Positions 25,793-34,196 of a stretch of 64,000 nt of DNA are shown here, piece after piece. A model generated the notes under the pieces. It was given only the letters and a program-made list of their open reading frames with translations. It did not search any database and was not told the DNA's origin. Source of the stretch: Paenimyroides ummariense. GTDB taxonomy: Bacteria; Bacteroidota; Bacteroidia; Flavobacteriales; Flavobacteriaceae. The stretch lies in assembly GCF_900115115.1 (NCBI RefSeq), contig NZ_FOVI01000003.1, positions 1 through 64,000 on the forward strand. The letters run 5' to 3'. Both the position numbers and the translations under genes were made by a program. Each line of letters starts with the position of its first letter. Position 1 is the first letter of the stretch.

Positions 25793-26248
25793 TTAGATAA
25801 TTTGATAAACGATGTCTGTTGAAGTTCCAGAGCGATCATTTTTATTGTTTTTAATTGAAAATTTTCTTGTTTCCTTTCCTTCTTTTTTATCGGTTGAAAA
25901 TGAAATACTAAAAGGCAATAATCTTAAATTATCAGTTCCAAAAGTCAATGTTTCCCATTTTCCGTTATTTTGGTACAAAAGTTCGGTATATTCCAGTTGA
26001 TTTCTATTGTATTTTTGATTTACAAATGAAATGCTGATTCCGTAATCTTGTGCTGTTTTTTCAATTTCTTTTAAATCGTTTAATGTAGAATTTCCCGAAA
26101 CTGTTATTAAACCTGTATGAGAACCTGTGAATTCAATCGATCTAACAGCGTAAATTCTTTGTTCTGGTTTCTCTAATGTTACTTTTGTTTCTTGCGCGTT
26201 TGCAAATAATCCGGTTAACCCAATAACGCAACAAATAAGTTTCTTCAT
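25793..26248 (-). CDS. Secreted protein with M56-receptor-like sensor domain, short version
   Basis: 151 aa. The signal peptide (about 1-18, F-A-N-A) is followed by a domain with S-G-N-S-T-L-N-D-L-K-E-I-E-K and Y-G-I-S-I-S-F-V-N-Q-K-Y-N (about 53-82), then L-L-P-F-S-I-S-F. The same layout (a 'TLxDLKxIE' helix, 'Y-x-I/V-x-I/V-x-F', a later 'P-F-x-I') is seen in the next gene upstream and in the periplasmic part of the M56 receptor locus. No catalytic motif. It may bind a ligand or partner in the periplasm (inference). It is cotranscribed with, or a tandem paralogue of, the 26289 gene. Confidence 0.7.
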   Translation of the reverse strand: MKKLICCVIGLTGLFANAQETKVTLEKPEQRIYAVRSIEFTGSHTGLITVSGNSTLNDLKEIEKTAQDYGISISFVNQKYNRNQLEYTELLYQNNGKWETLTFGTDNLRLLPFSISFSTDKKEGKETRKFSIKNNKNDRSGTSTDIVYQII

Positions 26249-26288
26249 GTTTTTATGTTTTTAGGATATAACGTAAAATGAACTTGTT

Positions 26289-26912
26289 TTATTTTGACTG
26301 ATTTTCGTTTTTTGGTTCGGAATCACTTTTTAATTGCTCTGAAGTTTTATCAGCTTCTTCTCTAAAATTTTTAAAAAGCTCATGAAATCTCTGTTGCGAA
26401 GCCATCATTTCTTCGTACATTTTTTTCATTTCGTTGTTTAAATTCAAAAAATCAGATTGTAAACTTTGGGTATTTTCAGACAACGAATCAAATGCTGTAA
26501 AAGCATCACTTCCAAAAAAGTTTAATGGACTTCTTTCAGAATTTCCTTTCACACTAACATAATGTTTTCCGTTGTCACCTGTAAGATTAATCGAAAACGG
26601 ATCAATTGGTCGGTTAACATTATCAATAGATTTCATAAACGACTGATTTCCGTTCACAAGCTGCATGCGGATCGATACAATCTTTTCATCTACAATCTTT
26701 ACATTCTCAAAATTTACCGTTACGTTGTAATCATCTTTCAGCATTTGTTCGATCTTTTTAAGATCATCCAACGTTGTATCGGCATTAATTTCAACAGAAA
26801 AGGTGGTTTGAACAGCTTCCTGATTATTTGCCGGTTTGCTTTCTTGTGCAAAACTGTTAAATCCTAAAAAACCAAAAAGAGCAATAAAACAAAGACTTTT
26901 AAAATTGTTCAT
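26289..26912 (-). CDS. Secreted protein with M56-receptor-like sensor domain and C-terminal helix
   Basis: 207 aa. The signal peptide (about 1-22, N-S-F-A-Q) is followed by S-V-E-I-N-A-D-T-T-L-D-D-L-K-K-I-E-Q (about 37-54), Y-N-V-T-V-N-F-E-N-V-K-I, S-I-R-M-Q-L-V and N-R-P-I-D-P-F-S-I. These align step by step with the M56 receptor piece (L-D-V-T-I-D-N-L-K, S-I-K-I-S-C-K, S-K-P-I-E-P-F-R-L). The C-terminal 60 residues are a charged helix (N-E-M-K-K-M-Y-E-E-M-M-A-S). This is a free-standing copy of the sensory domain without peptidase or TM helices. Function unknown. Confidence 0.7.
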   Translation of the reverse strand: MNNFKSLCFIALFGFLGFNSFAQESKPANNQEAVQTTFSVEINADTTLDDLKKIEQMLKDDYNVTVNFENVKIVDEKIVSIRMQLVNGNQSFMKSIDNVNRPIDPFSINLTGDNGKHYVSVKGNSERSPLNFFGSDAFTAFDSLSENTQSLQSDFLNLNNEMKKMYEEMMASQQRFHELFKNFREEADKTSEQLKSDSEPKNENQSK

Positions 26913-26948
26913 GATAATTAATATTTAAAAGTTAAACAAAATAAATAG

Positions 26949-26956
26949 TAATTTTG
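26949..26956 (+). promoter_or_regulatory. -7 promoter element that fixes the start of the DUF1684 gene
   Basis: TAATTTTG matches TAnnTTTG. An in-frame TTG at 26954 lies inside it, so the ATG at 26969 is the likely start. Confidence 0.6.
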
Positions 26957-26968
26957 AAAAAAAATAAT

Positions 26969-27553
26969 ATGCGAAAATTACTGATTTTTTTCCTTTTGTG
27001 CAGCAATTTAACTTTTTCTCAACATAATGAAAAAGAAGTTCTTGAATATCAAAAAGAACTGAATGAATCCTATTTAAATATTGAAACGACTCCTTTAAAA
27101 GAGGATGAGTTGAAAGATTTTAAAGGATTGAATTTCTATCCTTACAACGAAAAATTTGTGGTTAAAGCTACTTTGGAACGATTGAAAAATCAGCCGGTTT
27201 TTAAAATGCCGACTTCGGGTAAAAATCAGGCAAACTACAAGCGTTACGGTATTTTACATTTTACGATTAACGATCAGAAATTTCAGTTAGAAGTCTATCA
27301 AAACATCGATCTGATAAAAATGAAAGGTTACAAAAAGCATTTGTTTTTGCCTTTTATTGATGAAACCAGCGGAAATGAAACTTACGGAGCCGGACGTTAT
27401 CTGGATATTGAAATTCCTAAAGGAAAAGAAATTGTATTAGATTTTAACAAAGCGTATCATCCTTACTGCGCTTATACTATTGGTTATTCTTGCCCAATTA
27501 CGCCCGATGTTAATTTTTTGAAAACTGAAATTTTAGCCGGAGTAAAATTCTAA
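26969..27553 (+). CDS. Secreted DUF1684 protein
   Basis: 194 aa. The signal peptide (MRKLLIFFLLCSNLTFSQ) is followed by the DUF1684 domain: F-Y-P-Y-N-E-K-F-V-V-K-A (about 55-66), Y-G-I-L-H-F-T-I-N-D-Q-K-F-Q-L, L-F-L-P-F-I-D-E-T-S-G-N-E-T-Y-G-A-G-R-Y-L-D and the C-terminal F-N-K-A-Y-H-P-Y-C-A-Y. These are the family's most conserved strings. Members are widespread and uncharacterised. The TatD-family gene begins 3 bp after the stop, so the two form an operon with tcdA probably following. Confidence 0.88.
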   Translation: MRKLLIFFLLCSNLTFSQHNEKEVLEYQKELNESYLNIETTPLKEDELKDFKGLNFYPYNEKFVVKATLERLKNQPVFKMPTSGKNQANYKRYGILHFTINDQKFQLEVYQNIDLIKMKGYKKHLFLPFIDETSGNETYGAGRYLDIEIPKGKEIVLDFNKAYHPYCAYTIGYSCPITPDVNFLKTEILAGVKF

Positions 27554-27556
27554 ATT

Positions 27557-28192
27557 ATGTATTACAATATTCATACACATACGTTTTCAAACAATAGCGA
27601 AATTGTAGAATTGGTCAATCAATATCCAAATGAAATAAATACGGAATTACCCAATTTTACTGCCGGTATTCATCCTTGGTACTTGAACGAAAATACTTTT
27701 TTAGATGATTTAACTGCGATTGAAAATACAATTCAACATCCAAATTTTAAAGCGGTAGGCGAGTGCGGTTTAGACAAACGGATTGAAACTTCGATAGAAA
27801 TTCAAAAAAAGATTTTAATTCCGCAGTTGCTTTTAGCCGAAAAATATAAAAAACCGGTAATTTTGCACTGCGTTGCGGCTTATCAGGAAATCATTGAAAT
27901 CAAGAAAGAACTAAAGCTAACCATTCCAATGGTTATTCACGGTTTTTCAAAGAATAGTCAGGTTGCCGAAAGTTTGATTAAGAACGGATTTTATTTATCG
28001 TTTGGAAAATATCTGTTGCAAAATCCGGAATTGGAAAATGTACTAAAGACCATTCCGTTAACTCAACTTTTTTTAGAAACCGATATGATCGATCAAACGA
28101 TTTTTGAAGTGTACAGCAAAGCAGAACGTGTTTTAAATAGAAATTTAGAACCTATAATTAACGAAAATTATAACAGAGTTTTTAACCAGTAA
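27557..28192 (+). CDS. TatD-family metal-dependent hydrolase
   Basis: 211 aa, short for TatD (about 260) but with the metal-ligand set visible: N-I-H-T-H (H5 and H7), G-E-C-G-L-D (Glu about 76), V-I-L-H-C (His about 112), M-V-I-H-G-F (His about 137) and L-E-T-D-M (Asp about 185). TatD enzymes are TIM-barrel nucleases or deacylases of the amidohydrolase superfamily. Cytosolic. It starts 3 bp after the DUF1684 gene and is followed by tcdA after 48 bp. Confidence 0.9.
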   Translation: MYYNIHTHTFSNNSEIVELVNQYPNEINTELPNFTAGIHPWYLNENTFLDDLTAIENTIQHPNFKAVGECGLDKRIETSIEIQKKILIPQLLLAEKYKKPVILHCVAAYQEIIEIKKELKLTIPMVIHGFSKNSQVAESLIKNGFYLSFGKYLLQNPELENVLKTIPLTQLFLETDMIDQTIFEVYSKAERVLNRNLEPIINENYNRVFNQ

Positions 28193-28240
28193 AAGGGAAT
28201 CGATTTTTCGATCGAAGAAATTTACACAATTTATCATTAA

Positions 28241-28957
28241 ATGGCTGTTTGGCAGGAAAGAGCAGAATTATTATTTAAACCAGAAGGAATTGAGATTTTA
28301 AAAAATGCAAACGTTTTAATTGTCGGTTTAGGCGGAGTAGGATCGTTTGCAGCCGAATTTATTGTACGTGCAGGTGTTGGTAATGTAACGATTGTTGATG
28401 GCGATACGGTTGATATTACGAACGTTAACAGACAATTGCCCGCGTTGCATTCAACCGTTGGACAACCAAAAGTTGAAATAGTTGGCGATAGATTAATGGA
28501 TATAAATCCGGAATTAAATTTAACGCGAGTTCAGGAATTTTTATCGCCCGAACGTGCTACCGAAATTGTTACAAAAGATTTTGATTACGTTTTAGATTGT
28601 ATCGACAGTATTACTCCAAAATTAAATCTAATTGTTGCTTCAAAAAAAGCAGGAGTTAAGGTGATTTCAAATATGGGTGCGGGTGGTAAAATGCTTGCAA
28701 GCAAAGTGGTTGTGAAAGACATTAGTAAAACCGATGTTTGTCCGCTTGCCAAAGTAATTAGAAAAAGGCTGAAGAAAATGGGAATAAGCAGCGGAGTTAA
28801 AGCCGTTTTCTCTTTAGAAAAACCAGACGAAAGCAGTTTAAAAATGACCGATGGATCGAACTTTAAAAAATCGTTTTTTGGAACAAACAGTTGGATGCCC
28901 GGTTTATTTGGGCTTCACAGTGCCGAAACAGTAATTAGATATTTGTTGAATAGATAA
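28241..28957 (+). CDS. tcdA: tRNA threonylcarbamoyladenosine dehydratase
   Basis: 238 aa. This E1-like ATP-dependent enzyme cyclises t6A at position 37 of ANN-decoding tRNAs to ct6A. The nucleotide-binding G-L-G-G-V-G-S (about 29-35) and I-V-D-G-D-T-V-D-I-T-N-V-N-R-Q (about 50-64) are typical, as is Y-V-L-D-C-I-D-S (about 116-123). The C-terminal S-x-E-K-P and F-G-L-H-S-A-E-T-V-I-R motifs match TcdA better than ThiF or MoeB, and no ThiS/MoaD-like gene is nearby. Confidence 0.93.
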   Translation: MAVWQERAELLFKPEGIEILKNANVLIVGLGGVGSFAAEFIVRAGVGNVTIVDGDTVDITNVNRQLPALHSTVGQPKVEIVGDRLMDINPELNLTRVQEFLSPERATEIVTKDFDYVLDCIDSITPKLNLIVASKKAGVKVISNMGAGGKMLASKVVVKDISKTDVCPLAKVIRKRLKKMGISSGVKAVFSLEKPDESSLKMTDGSNFKKSFFGTNSWMPGLFGLHSAETVIRYLLNR

Positions 28958-28988
28958 AAAAATTCCTACATTTTGCAGGAATTTTTTT
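28958..28988. terminator. Bidirectional terminator between tcdA and the coiled-coil gene
   Basis: A 10-bp stem AAAAATTCCT/AGGAATTTTT is flanked by A- and T-runs and separates convergent genes. Confidence 0.85.
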
Positions 28989-28989
28989 G

Positions 28990-29619
28990 TTATTTAATCT
29001 GAGCTTTTTTCAATTCAAGCTCTTGTTTGTTTACTTTTAGTTTAAGTTCAGAAACTTTTGTTTCCATTTTAACTAATTTTGATTTCTCTTTAATTTCCTT
29101 TTCGAAATCCATTTTGTTTTTCAACTTTTTACGCTCAAATTCATTTTTAGATTCTTCCAATTTCATTTCAGCTTTGCGTAAATTGTTTTCAGCTTTTTTA
29201 AGGTTGCTTTCTGCTTTAGCAATATTTTTTTCTTTTTTAGCAGCTTGTTTCTCTACTTTTATTTTTTGCTTTTGCTCTTTTTCAAACTCTTTTTGTTTTT
29301 TCTGTGCAGCTTTAGCTTCTTTTTCTGCTTTTTTCTTTGCACGTTTAGCTGCATCTGCTTCTTGTTTTGCTAATTTTTCTTCTGCTTGTTGGCGGGCTTT
29401 TTCTGCCTTTAAAATTTCAGCATCGAAATTAGTTGCAGTTGTAACAGCAGTTGCGGTAGCAGTAGCTGCTGTTGTATTAACAGCCGTTTCTACAGCCGGT
29501 AAAGCATTAAGGGTATCGTTAGCAACTGTTTGTGTGGTTGCGTTTACTTGTGCCTGCATTGTAAAATTTATGCCCATTACAACACAAGTGAATAAAACAA
29601 TTTTTTTCATCTTGTACAT
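28990..29619 (-). CDS. Secreted coiled-coil protein
   Basis: 209 aa. The signal peptide starts at M1 or, better, at the ATG 9 bp further in (29610, MKKIVLFTCVVMG) and ends near M-Q-A-Q. An Ala/Thr-rich segment (about 25-65) is followed by an unbroken Lys/Glu/Ala coiled coil (about 68-209: K-A-E-K-E-A-K-A-A-Q-K-K-Q-K-E-F). Similar K/E/A-rich secreted proteins recur in Flavobacteriia without known function. The long antisense frame at 29027-29653 is an artefact of this composition. Confidence 0.7.
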   Translation of the reverse strand: MYKMKKIVLFTCVVMGINFTMQAQVNATTQTVANDTLNALPAVETAVNTTAATATATAVTTATNFDAEILKAEKARQQAEEKLAKQEADAAKRAKKKAEKEAKAAQKKQKEFEKEQKQKIKVEKQAAKKEKNIAKAESNLKKAENNLRKAEMKLEESKNEFERKKLKNKMDFEKEIKEKSKLVKMETKVSELKLKVNKQELELKKAQIK

Positions 29620-29674
29620 ATTTTTTGTAAAATTAAAATTTTATTCTGATTAGACAAAATGTATGCCAGCTAGC

Positions 29675-30949
29675 TTACCATTCGTTTACTTTATTGGCAT
29701 CTAACTTTAAAAAGATGAACAATAAAAGGGTGAAAGCAATTAAACTTGATCCACCGTAACTGAAGAACGGTAAAGGAACCCCGATGGTTGGGAAAATACC
29801 TATAAGCATGGATACGTTTACAAAGAAATGCATAAACAAAATAGCGGCTACGCAATATCCGTAAATCCGGGCGAAATTATTTTTTTGTTTTTCCGATAAA
29901 TAAACAATTCGTAGTACTAACGTTATAAAACAGGTAATTACAACTATTGATCCGGCAAAACCCCATTCTTCGCCCACGGTTGTAAAAATATAATCGGTAT
30001 GTTGTTCAGGTACAAATCCGCCTTTTGTTTGTGTTCCTTCTAAAAATCCTTTTCCGATCCATCCTCCAGATCCAATGGCAATCATTGACTGATTTAAATT
30101 GTATCCTTCTTTCTTCATATTCACATCATCGCCTAACAATACATTAATACGGTCTTTTTGATGTGATTCTAGAACATTGTCAAAAACATAATCAACAGAA
30201 AAAACAAAACCACTCATGATAACTGCTAAAATGGCATAGATAAAAGGATTTCGACTAATGTTTTTATTATAGAAAAAATGTATTACGCACCCAGCAACTA
30301 TTAGAAGAATAAGAAAAACAGGTTGAATGACTAACGCTAAAATGAACAATAGCATGGCTAAAAAACCTGTCCATAAATACCAACCCGGAAAACCTTCGCG
30401 ATATAACACCAAAAATAAAACAGCAAAAATCATTGCTGATCCGGCATCGGGTTGCAGCATGATAAAAGCAACAGGTAAAAAAATGATTCCCATTGCAATG
30501 GCTTGCTCTTTTAGTGTTTGAAAGGTAGTTTGACTTTCGGTAATGTATTTAGAAAGAAACAAAGCAGTGCCTATTTTAGCAAATTCCGACGGTTGTAAAC
30601 TGATTCCGCCAAACTGATACCAGTTGGTTTGACCTTTAATGGTTTTACCGAAAACGAATAATCCCATCAATAGAACAATGCCAATAACATAATAAATAAG
30701 GGAATATTTTTCATAGACTTTGGTGTCTAACGAAAGCAGTACGATGATCATAGGGATGGTTAATCCTATAAACAATAGCTGTTTTCCGTAAATCTGACCT
30801 AAATCAAAAATAGATGTTTCTTCTAAAGGTAAAGACGCCGAGTAAATGTTCATCCAGCCAAAAATAACAAGCACGGCATACAAAAATATGCTTAGCCAAT
30901 CTACATTGGCAATGACGCTTTGGTTTTCTAAATGTTTAGTTTTTACCAT
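29675..30949 (-). CDS. rodA: Rod-shape peptidoglycan glycosyltransferase RodA
   Basis: 424 aa with about 10 TM helices. This SEDS-family polymerase builds glycan strands in the elongasome. Conserved strings include L-Q-P-S-E-F-A-K-I-G (about 130-139), L-Q-P-D-A-G-S-A-M-I-F (about 164-174), E-Q-H-T-D-Y-I-F-T-T-V-G-E-E-W-G-F and P-L-P-F-F-S-Y-G-G-S-S. The D in Q-P-D-A-G corresponds to the catalytic Asp. It overlaps mrdA (PBP2) by 14 bp and is the last gene of the mre operon. Confidence 0.96.
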   Translation of the reverse strand: MVKTKHLENQSVIANVDWLSIFLYAVLVIFGWMNIYSASLPLEETSIFDLGQIYGKQLLFIGLTIPMIIVLLSLDTKVYEKYSLIYYVIGIVLLMGLFVFGKTIKGQTNWYQFGGISLQPSEFAKIGTALFLSKYITESQTTFQTLKEQAIAMGIIFLPVAFIMLQPDAGSAMIFAVLFLVLYREGFPGWYLWTGFLAMLLFILALVIQPVFLILLIVAGCVIHFFYNKNISRNPFIYAILAVIMSGFVFSVDYVFDNVLESHQKDRINVLLGDDVNMKKEGYNLNQSMIAIGSGGWIGKGFLEGTQTKGGFVPEQHTDYIFTTVGEEWGFAGSIVVITCFITLVLRIVYLSEKQKNNFARIYGYCVAAILFMHFFVNVSMLIGIFPTIGVPLPFFSYGGSSLIAFTLLLFIFLKLDANKVNEW

Positions 30950-32852
30950 TTTGCTTGGCTTTTAATTTTAACTGACGTTCTTTTTCTAAACGTATTAAAC
31001 GGTCTTTTTCTTCTCTTTGTTTATCCGAAATATCTTTTAAAATATAATTTGCAGATAAATCACCTTCTAACATACGTTTTTCTAAATCGTTTCGGGTAAT
31101 TTCTTTCTTCAGATATTTTTCGATCATTAACGAAGCAATAGGTCCTGCCCAACTTGCTCCCCAGCTACCGTTTTCAATAAAAACCGCTATAACAATTTTA
31201 GGATTTTCTTTAGGTGCAAAAGCCAGGAATACCGAGTGATCTTGTAGTTTTACTTTCTCACCATCAACTGTCGCAAAGTTTTCTACCGTTCCCGTTTTAC
31301 CGCAAATATTAATGTCTGGAATTTGTAATCGGCTTGCAGTTCCTGTTTTATAAACTTCAGCCAAACCTTCAATTACAGGTCTGAAATGTTGTTTATCTAT
31401 CGTAGTTTGTTTTTTCTGAATGAACGATTTATCAATCTGTTTATTCTCGATTTTTTTGATAATGTGGGGCGTATAATAATAACCTTCGTTTGCAACGGCA
31501 CACATCACATTTGCCAATTGTATAGGCGTCATTACAACTTCGCCCTGACCAATTGAATTTGAAACAATTGTAGAACTTTTCCAGTTCCAGCCTTTGTATT
31601 GTTTGTTATAATAATCTGATGTTGGAATTCTACCTTTTTGACCAGATGGCAGATCATAACCCATATACTGATCTAATCCAAAGCTTTTTAAATGATTATA
31701 CCAGGCATCGACGCCTTGTGATGATGTTGGATATTTATTGATAATGCGCATATAGGTTTGTGCAAAATAGGTGTTACAAGATTTAGCAATAGCAGGGTGA
31801 AGATTCCATGTTCCAGCGTCGTGACATTTCATAAATCTGCCTCCAACATAAAAACCATGGCTACATGAAAATCCCGTTTGTGTATCAATCACTTCTTCTT
31901 GCAAACCGATTAATCCAGTTAAAATTTTAAAAGGAGATCCTGGAGGAAACTGTCCTTGTAATACTTTATCAAAGAAAGGTTTTCCCGGAATAGTGTCAAT
32001 TTTGGTGTAATTTTTTGAACGATCACGACCAACCAACATCCCCGGATCGTAAGACGGAGCTGTAACCAATGCCAAAATTTCACCTGTTTTAGGTTCAATA
32101 GCTACAATTCCACCGCGTTTACGAATCATTAATTCCTCACCGTATTTCTGTAAATCTTTATCAATTGTAATAGTAACATCGTTCCCTTTTACGGCAACGG
32201 TATCATAAATTCCTTCTTTAAAAGGTCCTATTTCTTTGTTAAATTTATCTTTTTGAATGTAATGAACACCTCGAATTCCGCGTAAATCTTCTTCGTAAGC
32301 TTGTTCAACACCGCGCATACCAATCAATTCACCCGATTTGTAGTATGGACGTTTTTTTAATTCCATTTCGTTGATCTGACGAATGTATCCAAAAACATTC
32401 GCTCCAAAATCAACCTGATAATCACGTAAATTTCTCTTTTGAATATAAAATCCTTTAAAATGACGGATTTTTTCCTGAAAAGCAGCAAATTCGGTTTTGG
32501 TTAACTGTGCCAAAAACACCGAAGGCAATCTTGGGGAATATACTTTTGCTTTTTCTAATTTTTTAATATAATCGTCTTTCGTAATTTCAAGGATAGAGCA
32601 TATTTCAAGCGTATCAATATTTTTTGCTTCGTTAGGAATAACCATGATATCGTAACTTGGCTGGTTTGCTACCATAAGTTGCCCGGTACGATCATAAATA
32701 TAACCGCGTTCAGGATATTCGTACACTATTTTTAGTGCATTCATATCTGCCTTTTTCAAAAAAGAATCATCGACAATCTGTAAATAAAAAAGCCTTGCCA
32801 CAATGATTATTGCAGCGGTAATTACAATTATGGGAAACAAAAGTTTTCTCAT
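30936..32852 (-). CDS. mrdA: Penicillin-binding protein 2 (elongation transpeptidase)
   Basis: 638 aa. The N-terminal TM helix (about 5-26) is followed by the PBP dimerisation domain and the transpeptidase domain, with the catalytic S-x-x-K in P-G-S-P-F-K (about residue 308), the S-C-N motif (A-K-S-C-N-T-Y-F) and K-T-G-T (about 522). It cross-links peptidoglycan during side-wall growth together with RodA. A C-terminal charged tail (R-E-E-K-D-R-L-I-R-L-E-K-E-R-Q) of about 30 residues is probably helical. It overlaps mreD by 4 bp, indicating translational coupling. Confidence 0.96.
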   Translation of the reverse strand: MRKLLFPIIVITAAIIIVARLFYLQIVDDSFLKKADMNALKIVYEYPERGYIYDRTGQLMVANQPSYDIMVIPNEAKNIDTLEICSILEITKDDYIKKLEKAKVYSPRLPSVFLAQLTKTEFAAFQEKIRHFKGFYIQKRNLRDYQVDFGANVFGYIRQINEMELKKRPYYKSGELIGMRGVEQAYEEDLRGIRGVHYIQKDKFNKEIGPFKEGIYDTVAVKGNDVTITIDKDLQKYGEELMIRKRGGIVAIEPKTGEILALVTAPSYDPGMLVGRDRSKNYTKIDTIPGKPFFDKVLQGQFPPGSPFKILTGLIGLQEEVIDTQTGFSCSHGFYVGGRFMKCHDAGTWNLHPAIAKSCNTYFAQTYMRIINKYPTSSQGVDAWYNHLKSFGLDQYMGYDLPSGQKGRIPTSDYYNKQYKGWNWKSSTIVSNSIGQGEVVMTPIQLANVMCAVANEGYYYTPHIIKKIENKQIDKSFIQKKQTTIDKQHFRPVIEGLAEVYKTGTASRLQIPDINICGKTGTVENFATVDGEKVKLQDHSVFLAFAPKENPKIVIAVFIENGSWGASWAGPIASLMIEKYLKKEITRNDLEKRMLEGDLSANYILKDISDKQREEKDRLIRLEKERQLKLKAKQNGKN

Positions 32853-33355
32853 TTTCGAGGCGATTTAATTAATCCGATGATTAAAAATATTAGGATAATT
32901 GTAAAGGCAGACGATGTTACAATGCGTAATAAAATCTCCAGAATAAAGTTAAAGTTAAAAACTTCTAAACTAATTAATAGTGTATGATGAATTAAAACGC
33001 TGGTTACAACATAGGTTACCAATTCTGATGAAAATTTATCGGTAATGCGCATCATGTGAAATTCGTAACTGTAACCAAATGCCATTTTTAACAGGTTTTC
33101 TCGGACAAATGCCAACGTTATGCAGGCTGTAGTGTGCACACCACCCGAATTATTAAAGATATCCAGAATTAATCCCAACAAAAAGCTAAAAATCAAAAAC
33201 AAATGTCGGTTTGTGTTTAAAGGATACAAAAGGATAAATAAAATGTACGGATACGGCGTTACAAATCCAAAAAAATGGATGTTATTGAATACTGTTACCT
33301 GAAAAAATACAAGAACAATAAAACGGAATGTATTTAAAATTGTGGTATTATTCAT
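32849..33355 (-). CDS. mreD: Rod-shape-determining protein MreD
   Basis: 168 aa, with five or so TM helices and little conserved sequence, as is normal for MreD. P-Y-P-Y-I-L-F-I-L-L-Y-P-L, L-G-L-I-L-D-I-F and G-G-V-H-T-T-A-C correspond to the family's conserved core. MreD is an inner-membrane partner of MreC and the PBP2-RodA complex. Identification rests largely on its position between mreC and mrdA. It overlaps both neighbours by 4-8 bp. Confidence 0.92.
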   Translation of the reverse strand: MNNTTILNTFRFIVLVFFQVTVFNNIHFFGFVTPYPYILFILLYPLNTNRHLFLIFSFLLGLILDIFNNSGGVHTTACITLAFVRENLLKMAFGYSYEFHMMRITDKFSSELVTYVVTSVLIHHTLLISLEVFNFNFILEILLRIVTSSAFTIILIFLIIGLIKSPRK

Positions 33356-34181
33356 CGCTTACTGTTTGTTCTTCTAATTCTGTAATTTCTTTAATGTGAA
33401 CGTGTTCTATTAAATAAACCGAACTAATATTCGTCATATCATTAAACAAGCGCACGCTGATGGTATAGAAATTTGAATTTTTAGAGGTAAATACTTTATC
33501 AACCAAACCAACCGGAACATTTTCAGGAAAAATAGTAGAAATTCCACCCGTTACAATAGAATCGCCTTTACGCAATGCTGCCAATTTTGGAATATCCATT
33601 AACTGAACATAACCTGCATTTTTTCCGTCCCAAGTAATAGTTCCAAAGTGATTAGTATTGCTCACTTTTGCACCAATTTTAGTATGCGTATTTAAGATAC
33701 TTTGTACGGTAGCGTAATTTTTTGAAACATTTTCCACAATACCAATAACTCCTTTAGAGTTAATTACACCCATATCTTTTTTAATGCCGTTAACTTTACC
33801 GCCTTTAATGGTTAAATAATTTTCTTTCTTAAAATACGAATTTTTAATGATTTTTGCATTAAACAATTTATAATCTTGAGCAAAACGTATTTCCGGATTC
33901 ACAGCAAAAGTACTATCAATAATCAATTGACTATTGTACAAGATTTGTTTCATTTTGGCATTTTCTTCTGCCAAACGGTTATTTTCGTCTTTTAGATGTA
34001 AATATTCGGTAATGCTATTGGTTTTTTCATAAATAGTACCAGACACAAAATTGGCACTGTGCAGCATTTGACTTTGATGATACGAGTGCGTTTGTACGGT
34101 GAGATACAATGAAACTACTAAAAGCAGCAAAAACAGTAGCTTAGTACTGTTTTTTGTAATAAAATATATGATTTGCTGCAT
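33348..34181 (-). CDS. mreC: Rod-shape-determining protein MreC
   Basis: 277 aa. One N-terminal TM helix (about 13-30) is followed by a coiled coil (about 62-85: L-K-D-E-N-N-R-L-A-E-E-N-A-K-M-K) and the periplasmic beta-domains. These carry K-G-V-I-G-I-V-E, V-Q-S-I-L-N-T-H-T-K-I-G-A-K and G-D-S-I-V-T-G-G-I-S-T-I-F-P. MreC activates PBP2 in the elongasome. It starts 15 bp after mreB. Confidence 0.95.
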   Translation of the reverse strand: MQQIIYFITKNSTKLLFLLLLVVSLYLTVQTHSYHQSQMLHSANFVSGTIYEKTNSITEYLHLKDENNRLAEENAKMKQILYNSQLIIDSTFAVNPEIRFAQDYKLFNAKIIKNSYFKKENYLTIKGGKVNGIKKDMGVINSKGVIGIVENVSKNYATVQSILNTHTKIGAKVSNTNHFGTITWDGKNAGYVQLMDIPKLAALRKGDSIVTGGISTIFPENVPVGLVDKVFTSKNSNFYTISVRLFNDMTNISSVYLIEHVHIKEITELEEQTVSDE

Positions 34182-34196
34182 ATAAAATGTGCGGTT

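Noticed and set aside
29027..29653. Long plus-strand reading frame (208 aa) opposite the coiled-coil gene
   Set aside because: It is the complement of Lys/Glu/Ala-rich codons, giving Phe/Leu/Ser/Ala-rich nonsense. The minus-strand gene has a signal peptide and coiled coil and the terminator matches it.
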